A stretch of 64,000 nucleotides of DNA from JAGFIY01 sp964499285. Lineage in GTDB: Bacteria > Bacteroidota > Ignavibacteria > Ignavibacteriales > Melioribacteraceae. The notes under the pieces were generated by a model. It was given only the letters and a program-made list of their open reading frames with translations, was not told where the DNA came from and did no database searches. Shown one piece after another: positions 15,444-25,210 of this stretch (within the stretch, counting starts at the first letter, position 1; every line of letters starts with the position of its first letter). The DNA is taken from the NCBI GenBank assembly GCA_964499285.1, contig CAZCLA010000016.1:4941-68940 (forward strand), read 5' to 3'. The position numbers were made by a program, and so were the translations under genes.

Positions 15444-17388
15444 AATTTGGTTCTGGGTTGTATTTATCTTTTAAATACTGTATAAATTCCTTTTCTAGTC
15501 TCTTACTCTCACGATCTTGATATAGACTTGCAACTTCAGGTAAAGCTTCTTCGTAAGTTTTTTGTCTAGCTTCTTCTTTTCCAAGCGTTTTAACAATGCT
15601 CCAACCTGCAGTTGATTCAAAAAGTTCGGATATTTCTCCGACTTCCAGCGAATCAGCTTTTTGCGCCATAATTGAACTACTTACTTCAACAAGAGTGTAA
15701 ACTCCATCCACGACATTTTTCTTTCTACGCTCGGTATTTTCAGCAACAAATTTTTCAAAATCATCTATTGTTTTAAGCGTATCTGCCCATTGATCAAGTT
15801 TCGCTTTTTTGATCGAGAATAATTCAGCAAAAGTGACACGATCCGGAAGTCTATAATTTTCTTTTGTTTCTTCCCAGAGTGTTTTTAATTGTGTGCTGTC
15901 GATATCAATTTTCTGCCAGACTTCTTCGTCTTGAAGTCGGAAGATATAAATTCCATTTTCATAATCTTCCATCATTCTCATAAATTCATCATCCGAGTTC
16001 GAGATTGCTTTTACTTCTTCGTGAATCAAGCATTCATCGGTAAATTGTCTCACAGCTTCTGAAATCTTATTTCGATTAATTCCGTAACCTTTAAAGGATT
16101 TGTTGGTTTCAGCAAAATTAAACAGGCTGTCTGAAGGAATATCTTTTCCGAGTATCTGACATACGTATAAGTTTTTCAAAGAATCCCTCAACTCACTTTC
16201 CCAATATTTTTCGCCAAATGTTGTTTGACCGTCCGATCTTCCAACAACTTGTTGAATATCGTCGTATCCCTTGTAGTTGTATTTACTTTTAAGAGAATCA
16301 ATTAAGTTATTGAAATCAAACTCAAATCCGGCTCTCTCATAAAATTTACGCAGCTCGGATTTATCATCTTCATATGATGGATAACTTTCTTTTTCAGTAA
16401 GTTTTATTATATGATATCCATACGGTGATTCAACTATATCCGACATTTGACCAACTTCCAATTTAAAAGCAGCTTCATCAAAAGGACGAACCATCATTCT
16501 TCTTTGAAAAAAACCAAGATCGCCGCCTTTTTCTTTTGTGCCTCTATCGTCAGAGGTTTCTTTCGCAACTTCCGCAAAATCTTCACCGGCATCCAAACGA
16601 GCTTTTACTTTCATAATTTTTTCGTAAGCGAAAGCAGTATCAACGTCGCCGCTGTCATTTTTAAATTGAATCAAAATGTGACTTGCTCTTATTTTTGGAA
16701 TTCTCTTTTGGCGTTCTGTCACTTTTAAAATATGATAGCCGTATTTTGTTTTCACCGGTTCGGGATATATCTCACCAACATTCATATTATAAGCTGCTCT
16801 TTCGAATTCCGGTAAAACTTGGCCAGCGGTTACATAATAAATATCTCCGCCTTGGTCTTTCGAATAGATATCTTCTGAATACTCGGCAGCCAGATCTTCA
16901 AATTTTTCACCGGTTTTTAATCTCATAAGAATGGTATCTGCTTTTGCCTTGGCTTCCTCTGGTGATGTTTTTTCAAATCTAATGAGGATATGGCTTACTC
17001 TAATTTCATCTTTTCGATTCTCATACATTTCTTTTAAGGCTGGTTCGATAAGATGTTTTTCAATAAAATAAGGTACTCCAACCGTCTTTCTATATTCGAG
17101 CAATTCGGTTTTAACTGCCGGATCATCTTGATAACCTCTTTCTTCAGCCTCGGCTAATTTCATTTTATAGTTCAGATATAGATCGGTAAATTCTTTATAC
17201 TCCTCAATAGAGCCGTTGCCCGAATTTGTTGTGCCGATTTTGTTTGTTTGATATGCACTTTGTAATTCCTCAAAACCGATTGACCGATCATCGAAAGTAG
17301 CAACAATCATCTCGGAATTTTTGGGTGAGCAGGAAAAAATAAAAAGGGTGAAAATCGATAAAATAAAAGCAAAACGTAATCCTTGCAT
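15403..17388 (-). CDS. Lipoprotein peptidylprolyl isomerase with tandem parvulin domains
   Basis: The protein has 661 aa. The lipobox FSCS near residue 20 indicates a lipid anchor. Two well-formed PpiC domains occupy about residues 129-230 (SHILIRF, GGDIYYVTAG, GYHIL) and 233-340 (SHILIQF, GGDLGFFQRR, GYHII). A third, degenerate copy may lie at about 510-610 (VGEISELFESTAGWSIV). It is a periplasmic folding factor, probably first gene of the chaperone operon running to the M23 gene. Confidence 0.9.
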   Translation of the reverse strand: MQGLRFAFILSIFTLFIFSCSPKNSEMIVATFDDRSIGFEELQSAYQTNKIGTTNSGNGSIEEYKEFTDLYLNYKMKLAEAEERGYQDDPAVKTELLEYRKTVGVPYFIEKHLIEPALKEMYENRKDEIRVSHILIRFEKTSPEEAKAKADTILMRLKTGEKFEDLAAEYSEDIYSKDQGGDIYYVTAGQVLPEFERAAYNMNVGEIYPEPVKTKYGYHILKVTERQKRIPKIRASHILIQFKNDSGDVDTAFAYEKIMKVKARLDAGEDFAEVAKETSDDRGTKEKGGDLGFFQRRMMVRPFDEAAFKLEVGQMSDIVESPYGYHIIKLTEKESYPSYEDDKSELRKFYERAGFEFDFNNLIDSLKSKYNYKGYDDIQQVVGRSDGQTTFGEKYWESELRDSLKNLYVCQILGKDIPSDSLFNFAETNKSFKGYGINRNKISEAVRQFTDECLIHEEVKAISNSDDEFMRMMEDYENGIYIFRLQDEEVWQKIDIDSTQLKTLWEETKENYRLPDRVTFAELFSIKKAKLDQWADTLKTIDDFEKFVAENTERRKKNVVDGVYTLVEVSSSIMAQKADSLEVGEISELFESTAGWSIVKTLGKEEARQKTYEEALPEVASLYQDRESKRLEKEFIQYLKDKYNPEPNYELLQEAIESGKM

Positions 17389-17481
17389 GTAAGAATATCC
17401 TCCAATTTCTAATAGAATTTAATTTAGAATTTTACTTATAGATGCAACCAAAATCAAGGTAAATGCAAATTATGGAATGCA

Positions 17482-18423
17482 TTATTGGCGCTTAAATTTT
17501 GTGTTTCTTTCCCAGAAAACACCGTCCTTATACCCTTGGATTGATGTTTCAGTTTCAGCAATTTTTAATCTTTTTTGAGCGAGAAGAGCATAATGTCTAT
17601 CGAGCTCAACACCGCTAAATTTACGTCTTAATTTTTTTGCAGTAACTGCTGTAGTACCCGAACCGAGAAACGGATCAAACACAAAGTCATTTTCTTCAGT
17701 TGAAGCCAAGATTAATTTTGCAATCAGCTTTTCCGGTTTCTGGGTTGGGTGTTCGGTGTTTTCGGGCATCGACCAAAATGGAACCGAGATATCAGTCCAA
17801 AGATTGGAAGGAAACGTAAGTCTAAAACTCCCCTCCGATTCGTTCGTCCAATCCTTTGGTTGACCATTGAAATCTCGGTAAGGAGCCAGCACTTTTCTTT
17901 TCATTTTTACAGAATCGTGATTGAATTTGTAATTTTCAGAATTTACAGCAAACCAAATGTCCTCCGAACAGTTTTTCCAATTCTTTTTTGCTCCTCTTCC
18001 TTTTTCGCGCTCCCAAGTGATCCTATTCTTGACAATAAAATATTTTTCTAGTATTGACGGAATAATTTGCGACGAAATCCAATCCCCGCAAAAATAAATA
18101 GATGCATTTTTGCGCAAACATCTTTTTAAATCTCTCAAAAAACTTTCTATCCAAATACCATAATTTTCGTTGCTCGTTTTCTTAAATGTCGTTTTGTTGA
18201 ATGTTTTATAAAGATTATAAGGCGGATCAATTATAAGAAGATCAATAAATGCATCCGGCAGATAATCGAGTATTTCAAATAAATCGTTATTGATAATTTT
18301 ATTTGTTATTTCATCTACCGAAATATTCTGATCGACTTTAAGAAGTGCCTGCGAAAAAGATTTTTCCTCTTCGGGATTAAGTGTTATAGTTTTATTTCTT
18401 TCGGCTTTTTGATTTTTGAGCAT
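17482..18423 (-). CDS. Site-specific DNA methyltransferase, beta-class (N4-cytosine or N6-adenine)
   Basis: The protein has 313 aa. Catalytic motif IV IDPPYNLY near residue 66 precedes motif I DPFLGSGTT near residue 247, so the order is that of beta-class amino-methyltransferases. HPTQKPEKL, conserved in the family, lies just before motif I. DPPY is found in both adenine-N6 and cytosine-N4 enzymes, so the target base and site cannot be read. No restriction endonuclease or specificity subunit is adjacent, suggesting an orphan enzyme. It starts nine bases after the metG stop. Confidence 0.9.
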   Translation of the reverse strand: MLKNQKAERNKTITLNPEEEKSFSQALLKVDQNISVDEITNKIINNDLFEILDYLPDAFIDLLIIDPPYNLYKTFNKTTFKKTSNENYGIWIESFLRDLKRCLRKNASIYFCGDWISSQIIPSILEKYFIVKNRITWEREKGRGAKKNWKNCSEDIWFAVNSENYKFNHDSVKMKRKVLAPYRDFNGQPKDWTNESEGSFRLTFPSNLWTDISVPFWSMPENTEHPTQKPEKLIAKLILASTEENDFVFDPFLGSGTTAVTAKKLRRKFSGVELDRHYALLAQKRLKIAETETSIQGYKDGVFWERNTKFKRQ

Positions 18424-18432
18424 CGTAGAATT

Positions 18433-20475
18433 CTACTTTACTTTAGATCCCAAACCGCTTTTTTCATTAGGATCTACAAGGAACAAATTTCCATCATTTG
18501 TTTCCGCAGCAAGGACCATACCTTGCGACTCGTGCCCGAATAATTTTGCCGGTTTTAAATTTGCGACAACGACTATATTTTTCCCTATCAACTCTTCCGC
18601 ATCATAATGTTTGGAGATACCTGCTACGATCTGTCTTTTTTCAAAACCCAGGTCGACCTGAAGTTTAACAAGTTTATCACTCTTTTTTATTTTCTCCGCC
18701 CCAATAATTTTAGCGGTTCTAAGATCGAGCTTTGAAAAATCTTCGTAATTTATTTCCGGTAGTAAATTCTGAGTTGCTTGAGTTTCCGCTTTACCTAAAT
18801 TATTAACTTGTTTCTCGATTATACTATCCTCAATTTTTGTAAATAATATTTCAGAAGTACCAAGTTTATGTTCATTTTCCAATTGTGGAATACCACTCTC
18901 GAGCCAATTAGTTTTTTCTGCATTCAACATCTTGAATATCTTCTCGCTTGTAAAAGGAATAACAGGAGCGAAAACTTCAGCAAGCGTATAAATTGTCTGA
19001 AGACAAATATTGATAGTCGTCCCGCAATTTTCTTTGCTGCTTTTAATTGTTACCCAAGGTTCTGAATCGTTAAAGTACTTATTCCCCGCACGTGCAAAAT
19101 TCATCATCTCGAAAACAGCGTCCTTAATTTTATATTTTTCAATTAGATCACCGATTAACTTTGGAACATTTTTTATCCGTTCAAGCATTTCTTTATCACG
19201 ATCATTTAATTCGCCTAATTTAGGCACCCGACTGTCATAATGCTTCGACGCAAATGTGAATGTTCGATTCACAAAATTCCCAAGAATATCAGCTAGTTCA
19301 GAATTGTTTTTAAGTTGAAACTCTCTCCAATAGAAGTCAGTATCCTTTGTTTCGGGAAGATTTGAAGCAAGAGCATATCTCAAGGAATCCGAAGGAAATA
19401 ATTCAAGAAATTCGTCCACATCAATTCCCCAACCTCTGGATTTCGAAAATTTTTTCCCTTCAAAATTTAAGAACTCATTTGCCGGCACATTTTCTGGAAG
19501 TAGAAATTTTTCATCATTACCGTCGTTCCAAGCCATTAACATAGCGGGGAAAATAATTGTATGGAATACGACGTTATCCTTTCCGATAAACGCGATATAT
19601 CTTGTATCCTCATCCTGCCAATATTTTTTCCAAAGCGTTGGATCGTCTTTAGCTATAGACAATTCTTTCGTTGCGGAGATATAACCAAGAACTGCTTCAA
19701 ACCAAACATAGAGCACTTTGCCTTTAATGTTTTCGATAGGAACTTTAACACCCCAATCCAAATCTCGGGTTACTGCCCTATCAGCAAGTTTATCTTTAAA
19801 CCAGCCTCGGCAGTATTGCAGCACATTTTCTTTCCATTTGAATGAGTTGTTTCTTTCGTTGATGTATCCTTCGAGTCGTTCTTGAAATTTCCCAAGCGGA
19901 AAATACCAGTGCGAAGTTTCTTTCAATTGCGGGGTTGTGTTCGAAATTTTACTTTTTGGATTCAACAATTCACTTGGATCATACAAAGAGCCACATTTTT
20001 CGCACTCATCACTCCTGGCTTCTTCATAACCGCATTTGGGACATGTACCTTCAACGTATCTATCCGGAAGAAACATGTTAGCTTTTGCATCAAAGAATTG
20101 AAGAGTTTTCTTTTCGCTTAATAGTCCTTGTTCATAATAGCTTAGAAAAAATTCTTGAGCTGTTGCGTGATGGATGGGGAGAGACGTTCGCGAATAAATA
20201 TCAAAACTCATCCCGAACTTTTCAAATGCAGATTTGTTCAAATTATGAAATCTGTCAATTACTTTCTGCGGTGTAATTCCCTCCTTATCAGCAGTTATAG
20301 TAATAGGCACTCCGTGCTCATCAGATCCACAGATATAAATTATGTCGCTTCCCTTGAGTCTGTGATACCTTACAAAAATATCTGCGGGAAGATAAGCACC
20401 GCTTAAATGACCTAGATGAATTGGTCCGTTTGCATATGGTAATGCCGATGTAACAAGTATTTTTTCTTGTTTCAA
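18433..20475 (-). CDS. metG: Methionine--tRNA ligase
   Basis: The protein has 680 aa. The HIGH-type motif is PIHLGHLSG near residue 18 and the KMSKS-type motif is KFSKSRG near residue 340. A zinc knuckle (CPKCGYEEARSDECEKCG) sits in the connective peptide. A C-terminal EMAP/Trbp111-like tRNA-binding domain begins near residue 575 (DFSKLDLRTAKIIGAE). The domain plan matches the long dimeric bacterial form. The start is TTG at 20475, the only candidate in front of ILVTSALPYANG. The methyltransferase gene follows nine bases downstream. Confidence 0.97.
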   Translation of the reverse strand: MKQEKILVTSALPYANGPIHLGHLSGAYLPADIFVRYHRLKGSDIIYICGSDEHGVPITITADKEGITPQKVIDRFHNLNKSAFEKFGMSFDIYSRTSLPIHHATAQEFFLSYYEQGLLSEKKTLQFFDAKANMFLPDRYVEGTCPKCGYEEARSDECEKCGSLYDPSELLNPKSKISNTTPQLKETSHWYFPLGKFQERLEGYINERNNSFKWKENVLQYCRGWFKDKLADRAVTRDLDWGVKVPIENIKGKVLYVWFEAVLGYISATKELSIAKDDPTLWKKYWQDEDTRYIAFIGKDNVVFHTIIFPAMLMAWNDGNDEKFLLPENVPANEFLNFEGKKFSKSRGWGIDVDEFLELFPSDSLRYALASNLPETKDTDFYWREFQLKNNSELADILGNFVNRTFTFASKHYDSRVPKLGELNDRDKEMLERIKNVPKLIGDLIEKYKIKDAVFEMMNFARAGNKYFNDSEPWVTIKSSKENCGTTINICLQTIYTLAEVFAPVIPFTSEKIFKMLNAEKTNWLESGIPQLENEHKLGTSEILFTKIEDSIIEKQVNNLGKAETQATQNLLPEINYEDFSKLDLRTAKIIGAEKIKKSDKLVKLQVDLGFEKRQIVAGISKHYDAEELIGKNIVVVANLKPAKLFGHESQGMVLAAETNDGNLFLVDPNEKSGLGSKVK

Positions 20476-20550
20476 TTTAGATTCCGCTTAATTTAAGAAT
20501 AACAAATATATGAAAATCCGATGAGCTAATTAAATCGAGAGAAAGAGAAA

Positions 20551-20629
20551 GGGTTGTTGAAAAAAATTAAAATTACAGGTGCTTCCCATCTTAACCGAAT
20601 CGATTTTTAATTTTATTTGAAAACAACCC
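20551..20629 (-). terminator. Long imperfect hairpin downstream of the acyl-CoA synthetase
   Basis: Arms GGGTTGTT and AACAACCC at the ends and AATTAAAA/TTTTAATT inside can form an extended stem just after the stop of the gene at 20638. The tail on the minus strand is CTCTTTCTC rather than a plain U-run, so terminator function is only moderately supported. Confidence 0.4.
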
Positions 20630-20637
20630 CTTTATTA

Positions 20638-22461
20638 TTATGCTTTGTCTTCAAGTCCTTTATACATATCCTCAATCAAATCTCTATAACGTTCTTCAAT
20701 AACCTTACGTTTAACGCTTAGTTTAGGTGTGAGTTCGCCCGTTTCAATTGAGAATGGTCTATCGAGAATAGTAAATTTTCTAACACGCTCGAAGTTTGCC
20801 AACTTCTTTTGGAACTGAGCGAGATCTTTTTCCAATAACTCATAAACTTGTTTCAACTTTGTTAGTTCTTCGGGATTATTATACGATATTCTATGTGCAT
20901 CTGCATACTCTTTTAGGGCTTCGAAATCAGGCACAATCAAAGCGCTCAAAAACATTCTTCTATCGCCGATAAGCACAAACTGTTCTATATATTTACTCCC
21001 TAAAAACATATTTTCGATAGGCGCAGGAGCTACATACTTTCCACCTGAAGTTTTGAACAAATGTTTCTTTCTATCTGTAATTATTAAAAATCCGTCGGCA
21101 TCGAAAACACCTATGTCGCCGGTATGAAGCCATCCGTCTTTAATTGTTTCCTCAGTTTCTTTTTTACGGTTATAGTAACCTTGCATAATATTCGGACCGT
21201 AGGCGAGAATTTCTCCGTCTTTTGCAATCTTAACTTCAACTCCGGGAAGCGGTTTGCCGACAGTTCCGAATTTGTAATCATTCACTCGGTTTGCACTGAT
21301 AACCGGGGATGATTCGGTTAACCCATATCCTTCAATCACTTTTATTCCTACGGCTTCAAAAAATTCCCCAAGCTCTCGTGCTAGCGCTGCACCACCAGAA
21401 ATGAAGAATCTTAATCGTCCTCCGGTTGCGGCTTTCAGCTTCTGGTAAACAAGTTTATCCGCCAATTTATGTTTCAAGTTAAGGCTAATAGGAATGTTAT
21501 CACTCGATTTTTTCAATGCGGCAACTTCCCTTCCGAGAGAAATTGCCCAATTGAAAATCTTTTGTTTTTTCTCTGGAGATTTCTCAACATTGCGTTTTAT
21601 TTTTGAATACATTCTTTCAAATAATCTTGGAACCGCAGTCATAACAGTGGGTCGAACCTCTGTTAAGTTTGCTGCAATTTTTTCAATTCCTTCCGCATAA
21701 GCAATTGTTGCCCCGCAAGCAAGTGCAGTATAATAACCAGCCATTCGTTCAAACACGTGGCTTAAGGGTAAAAATGATAAGAATATATCCTCTTGCGTCA
21801 TATCGAATATCTGATGAGCACTTTGAACATTTGAGAAGATATTCCAATGTGTAAGCATAACCCCTTTTGGCTCGCCTGTTGTACCGGCGGTATAAATAAG
21901 CGTACATAATTGATCAGGCTTCACTTTAGCTAGATTTGATGTAAAATCATCTCCCTTTTTGGCAAGATTTTCTTTTCCCATATTTCGGAGTGAGGAAAGA
22001 GTATAAACATTTTTTTGCGTAGAAGTATCAATTTCAGCCATTACAACAATGAATTTAAGTGATTTGCATTTTTCCCATATTTTCAAAACTTTGTTTAACT
22101 GAAACTGATTCGAAACAAATATTCCCGTTGATTTTGAATCGTTAAGTATGTATTCAATTGAATCTGAAGTGAGAATTGGATAAAGCGGAACATCGATTCC
22201 TCCAAGACCAAGAATAGCCATATCCGCATAAACCCACTCCGGACGATTTTCCGAAATTATGGCAATCTTGTCCCCATCGCCAACTCCAAGTGAACTCAAT
22301 CCGTTTCCGGCTTCAACTATCGCGGTTTTAAATTCCTGGGAGGAAATTCCTTGATATTTGTCATCAACTTTTTCCATCAAGATTGGGCCCGACTTTTTAA
22401 AGTCAGTTGTAAGATATGTAAATAACTCAGCGCTGGTTTTGAACGGTTTCAAAATCGGCAT
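20638..22461 (-). CDS. Long-chain acyl-CoA synthetase (AMP-forming)
   Basis: The protein has 607 aa. The adenylate-forming signature is LIYTAGTTGEPKGVMLTH near residue 180. GYGLTESSPV follows, with the hinge/AMP motif WLHTGDIGVFDADGFL and ITDRKKHLFKTSGGK near the C-terminal lysine region. It activates fatty acids with ATP and CoA at the membrane for lipid synthesis or oxidation. ATG at 22461 has GGGAGAG before it; an in-frame start 22 codons upstream encodes an implausible leader. It is divergent from the DedA-like gene. Confidence 0.93.
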   Translation of the reverse strand: MPILKPFKTSAELFTYLTTDFKKSGPILMEKVDDKYQGISSQEFKTAIVEAGNGLSSLGVGDGDKIAIISENRPEWVYADMAILGLGGIDVPLYPILTSDSIEYILNDSKSTGIFVSNQFQLNKVLKIWEKCKSLKFIVVMAEIDTSTQKNVYTLSSLRNMGKENLAKKGDDFTSNLAKVKPDQLCTLIYTAGTTGEPKGVMLTHWNIFSNVQSAHQIFDMTQEDIFLSFLPLSHVFERMAGYYTALACGATIAYAEGIEKIAANLTEVRPTVMTAVPRLFERMYSKIKRNVEKSPEKKQKIFNWAISLGREVAALKKSSDNIPISLNLKHKLADKLVYQKLKAATGGRLRFFISGGAALARELGEFFEAVGIKVIEGYGLTESSPVISANRVNDYKFGTVGKPLPGVEVKIAKDGEILAYGPNIMQGYYNRKKETEETIKDGWLHTGDIGVFDADGFLIITDRKKHLFKTSGGKYVAPAPIENMFLGSKYIEQFVLIGDRRMFLSALIVPDFEALKEYADAHRISYNNPEELTKLKQVYELLEKDLAQFQKKLANFERVRKFTILDRPFSIETGELTPKLSVKRKVIEERYRDLIEDMYKGLEDKA

Positions 22462-22593
22462 AGTTCTCTCCCTCAAAAATTTGCACCAATTTAATTGCAT
22501 GCGTTCAAAAATGCAACAGAATAACACAGATAAATATTTTCAATAACAATTTTTTTTGAATGGAATAATTTGATATAATGCAACCTTTATTTT

Positions 22594-23208
22594 ATGAAAA
22601 TAGTAAGAAAAACATACGACTGGATTCTTCATTGGGCTGAAACACCTTATGGTCCCATCGCATTGATACTACTATCATTTGCAGAATCCTCATTTTTCCC
22701 AATACCACCGGATCCGTTATTAATAGCTCTGATTTTGGGGGCTCAGACGAAAGCTTTTAAGTTCGCGGCTCAGGCTTCAGTCGCTTCGGTGTCGGGAGGA
22801 ATTTTAGGGTATGCTATTGGTTATTATGTTTGGTGGTATCAGCCGGGAGAATTTTCTTCTGTTGCAAATTTCTTTATTGCGAATATCCCCGGTTTTACAC
22901 ACGAAGTTTTTTATTACGTTAAGGATTTATACGAGGAGTGGGATTTCTGGATAATTTTCACGGCCGGCTTTACTCCTATTCCTTACAAAGTATTCACTAT
23001 CAGCAGCGGTGCGTTCGATATCAATTTAATTATGTTTATAATCGCCAGTTTAATAAGTAGATCGGCTCGATTTTTCTTAGTAGCATTCTTAATTTGGAAA
23101 TTTGGCGAACAGATCAGAAGTTTTATCGATAAATATTTCAACCTGCTCGCAATCGCATTTACTGTACTTCTAATTGGCGGTTTTGTATTGATTAAATATT
23201 TAGTATAG
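22594..23208 (+). CDS. DedA/YqaA-type VTT-domain membrane protein
   Basis: The protein has 204 aa with about four hydrophobic segments. The early motif FAESSFFPIPPDPLL and the later TAGFTPIPYKVFTISSGAF are characteristic of the SNARE-associated/DedA (VTT) superfamily, YqaA branch. Members act in membrane homeostasis and lipid-carrier flipping. Its last 17 bases overlap the 3' end of the convergent transketolase gene. No strong ribosome site is visible before the ATG. Confidence 0.88.
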   Translation: MKIVRKTYDWILHWAETPYGPIALILLSFAESSFFPIPPDPLLIALILGAQTKAFKFAAQASVASVSGGILGYAIGYYVWWYQPGEFSSVANFFIANIPGFTHEVFYYVKDLYEEWDFWIIFTAGFTPIPYKVFTISSGAFDINLIMFIIASLISRSARFFLVAFLIWKFGEQIRSFIDKYFNLLAIAFTVLLIGGFVLIKYLV

Positions 23209-25186
23209 TTTTACATTCCTTAACAATATTCTCCACCCCAAAACCATATTCCTCGAACAGTATTTCACTCGGGGCGGAAGCTCCAAATCTATTGATTCCG
23301 AGTATCATTCCTCCATCACCAGCATATCTTTCCCAACCCTGCTTAATTCCTGCTTCAATTACAATTCGTTTCTTAATTGAAGGCGGAAGTACAGAATTCT
23401 TATAATCCTCACTTTGCTCTTCAAATAGTTCCCAACTAATAAAACTGACCACCCTTACTTTTACATTCCCTTCCGACAATACTTTGGCTGTGTCAATTGC
23501 TCTTTCCACTTCTGACCCCGATGCTATAATTATAATATCCGGAGTTCCTTCAGAGTCAATCAGAACATATGCACCTTTTTTTGCCCCTTCTATTGTATGG
23601 GGTGAATTATAAAATTTAATTTTTTGACGAGTTAATAAAATAGCTGATGGACGATCTTTTAGAGATAATGCAGTTTGCCAGCAAACTGCTGTTTCAATTG
23701 CATTGGAGGGTCTCATAACAATTAAGTTCGGAATTGCTCTAAGTGCCGAAATATGCTCAATCGGTTGATGAGTTGGGCCGTCTTCTCCCAAGCCTATGCT
23801 GTCGTGTGTAAAGATATAGATTGGATTCAAATGAGAAAGTGCCGCCATTCTGATTGATGCTCGCATATAATCACTGAAGACCAAAAATGTACCACCATAA
23901 GGACGAATACCGCCATAATAACTCATACCGTTCATGATGCCACCCATAGCATGCTCACGGATTCCATAATGAATATATCGTCCTGAATAGTCGTTGCGTG
24001 AATAATTAGAAGTCGATTTAATCGATGTGTTGTTTGATGGAGTTAAATCCGCACTTCCCCCAATTAAATTTGGAATCTGCTCTGCTAAGTAATTTATAAC
24101 CTGTCCTGAAATATTTCTTGTGGCTGATTTATCAATACTTTCCAATGATTCAAATAATTCATTCCAGTTAATTTCAAAATTATTATTAAAGTAATTATTT
24201 AGCTTTTTGAAATCATCAGGATAACGTTTAGAATATTCTTCATATTTTGATTTCCACTCAGACTCATTATCTCTAAACTTTTGCGAAAGAGAATTAAAAT
24301 ATTCTTTAATTTCATCAGGAATAAAAAATTCCTTTTCTTCCGGCCAATTAAGATTCTTTTTGGTTGCCCTTATCTCCTCTGAGCCAAGAGGAGAACCGTG
24401 GACTTCTGCAGTATCCTGTTTAGCCGGGCTTCCGAAACCGATATTAGTATTTGTGACGACAAAAACCGGTTTCGAACATTTTTTAGCTTTCTCGATTACA
24501 TTATCAACTTCCGATAAATCATTCACGTCTTTGATTTTCAATATCTCCCAACCGTATCCTTCATATCTTTGAGCTACATTTTCGGACATTGCGAGTGATA
24601 ATTTACCGTCGATAGTTATGTTATTGTTATCATAAAATATGATTAAATTTTTTAGCTGATTATGACCTGCAAAGGAAGCTGCTTCATGAGAAATTCCTTC
24701 CATCATATCGCCGTCACCGGCAATACAGTAAATATGATGATCAAAAAGTTGAACATCAGATTTATCGAATATCGCAGATAAGTGAGAGCGCGTTGCAGCC
24801 ATTCCAATTGCATTAGCCACGCCTTGCCCCAAAGGTCCGGTTGTTGTTTCCACTCCAGGTGTTAAACCAAATTCAGGATGCCCTGGTGTTCTGCTTTCCC
24901 ACTGGCGGAAATTCATAATATCATCGAGCGATAAATCATAACCCGTAAGGTGAAGCAAAGAATAGAGGAGCATGCTCCCATGTCCAGCAGAGAGCACAAA
25001 TCGATCTCTTCCTATCCATTTTGGGTTTTCTGGATTATGTCTCAGATATTTCGTAAAAATTCTGAATCCCAGTGATGCCATTCCCATCGGCATTCCGGGA
25101 TGTCCTGAATTAGCTTTCTGAACCGCATCTACTGCCAAAAATCTAATAGTGTTAATGGCTTTCTGTAATAATTCTTTATTTTCCAT
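23192..25186 (-). CDS. tkt: Transketolase
   Basis: The protein has 664 aa, full length. Motifs are the HSGHPGMPMG start region, GPLGQGVANAIG, the thiamine-diphosphate motif GDGDMMEGISHEAASFAGH...NN, and the pyrimidine-domain motifs GIREHAMGGIMNG and DSIGLGEDGPTHQPIEH. It transfers two-carbon units in the non-oxidative pentose phosphate pathway. It links metabolically to the DeoB product ribose-5-phosphate encoded 4 kb away. A small unknown gene and fumarase lie upstream. Confidence 0.97.
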   Translation of the reverse strand: MENKELLQKAINTIRFLAVDAVQKANSGHPGMPMGMASLGFRIFTKYLRHNPENPKWIGRDRFVLSAGHGSMLLYSLLHLTGYDLSLDDIMNFRQWESRTPGHPEFGLTPGVETTTGPLGQGVANAIGMAATRSHLSAIFDKSDVQLFDHHIYCIAGDGDMMEGISHEAASFAGHNQLKNLIIFYDNNNITIDGKLSLAMSENVAQRYEGYGWEILKIKDVNDLSEVDNVIEKAKKCSKPVFVVTNTNIGFGSPAKQDTAEVHGSPLGSEEIRATKKNLNWPEEKEFFIPDEIKEYFNSLSQKFRDNESEWKSKYEEYSKRYPDDFKKLNNYFNNNFEINWNELFESLESIDKSATRNISGQVINYLAEQIPNLIGGSADLTPSNNTSIKSTSNYSRNDYSGRYIHYGIREHAMGGIMNGMSYYGGIRPYGGTFLVFSDYMRASIRMAALSHLNPIYIFTHDSIGLGEDGPTHQPIEHISALRAIPNLIVMRPSNAIETAVCWQTALSLKDRPSAILLTRQKIKFYNSPHTIEGAKKGAYVLIDSEGTPDIIIIASGSEVERAIDTAKVLSEGNVKVRVVSFISWELFEEQSEDYKNSVLPPSIKKRIVIEAGIKQGWERYAGDGGMILGINRFGASAPSEILFEEYGFGVENIVKECKTILNI

Positions 25187-25210
25187 ACTCTAAATTCAAC
25201 TCCATAAATT

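Noticed and set aside
17461..17482. Small AATGCA/TGCATT dyad after the lipoprotein isomerase gene's upstream side
   Set aside because: Only six base pairs, AT-rich, not near a start or U-tract; expected by chance.
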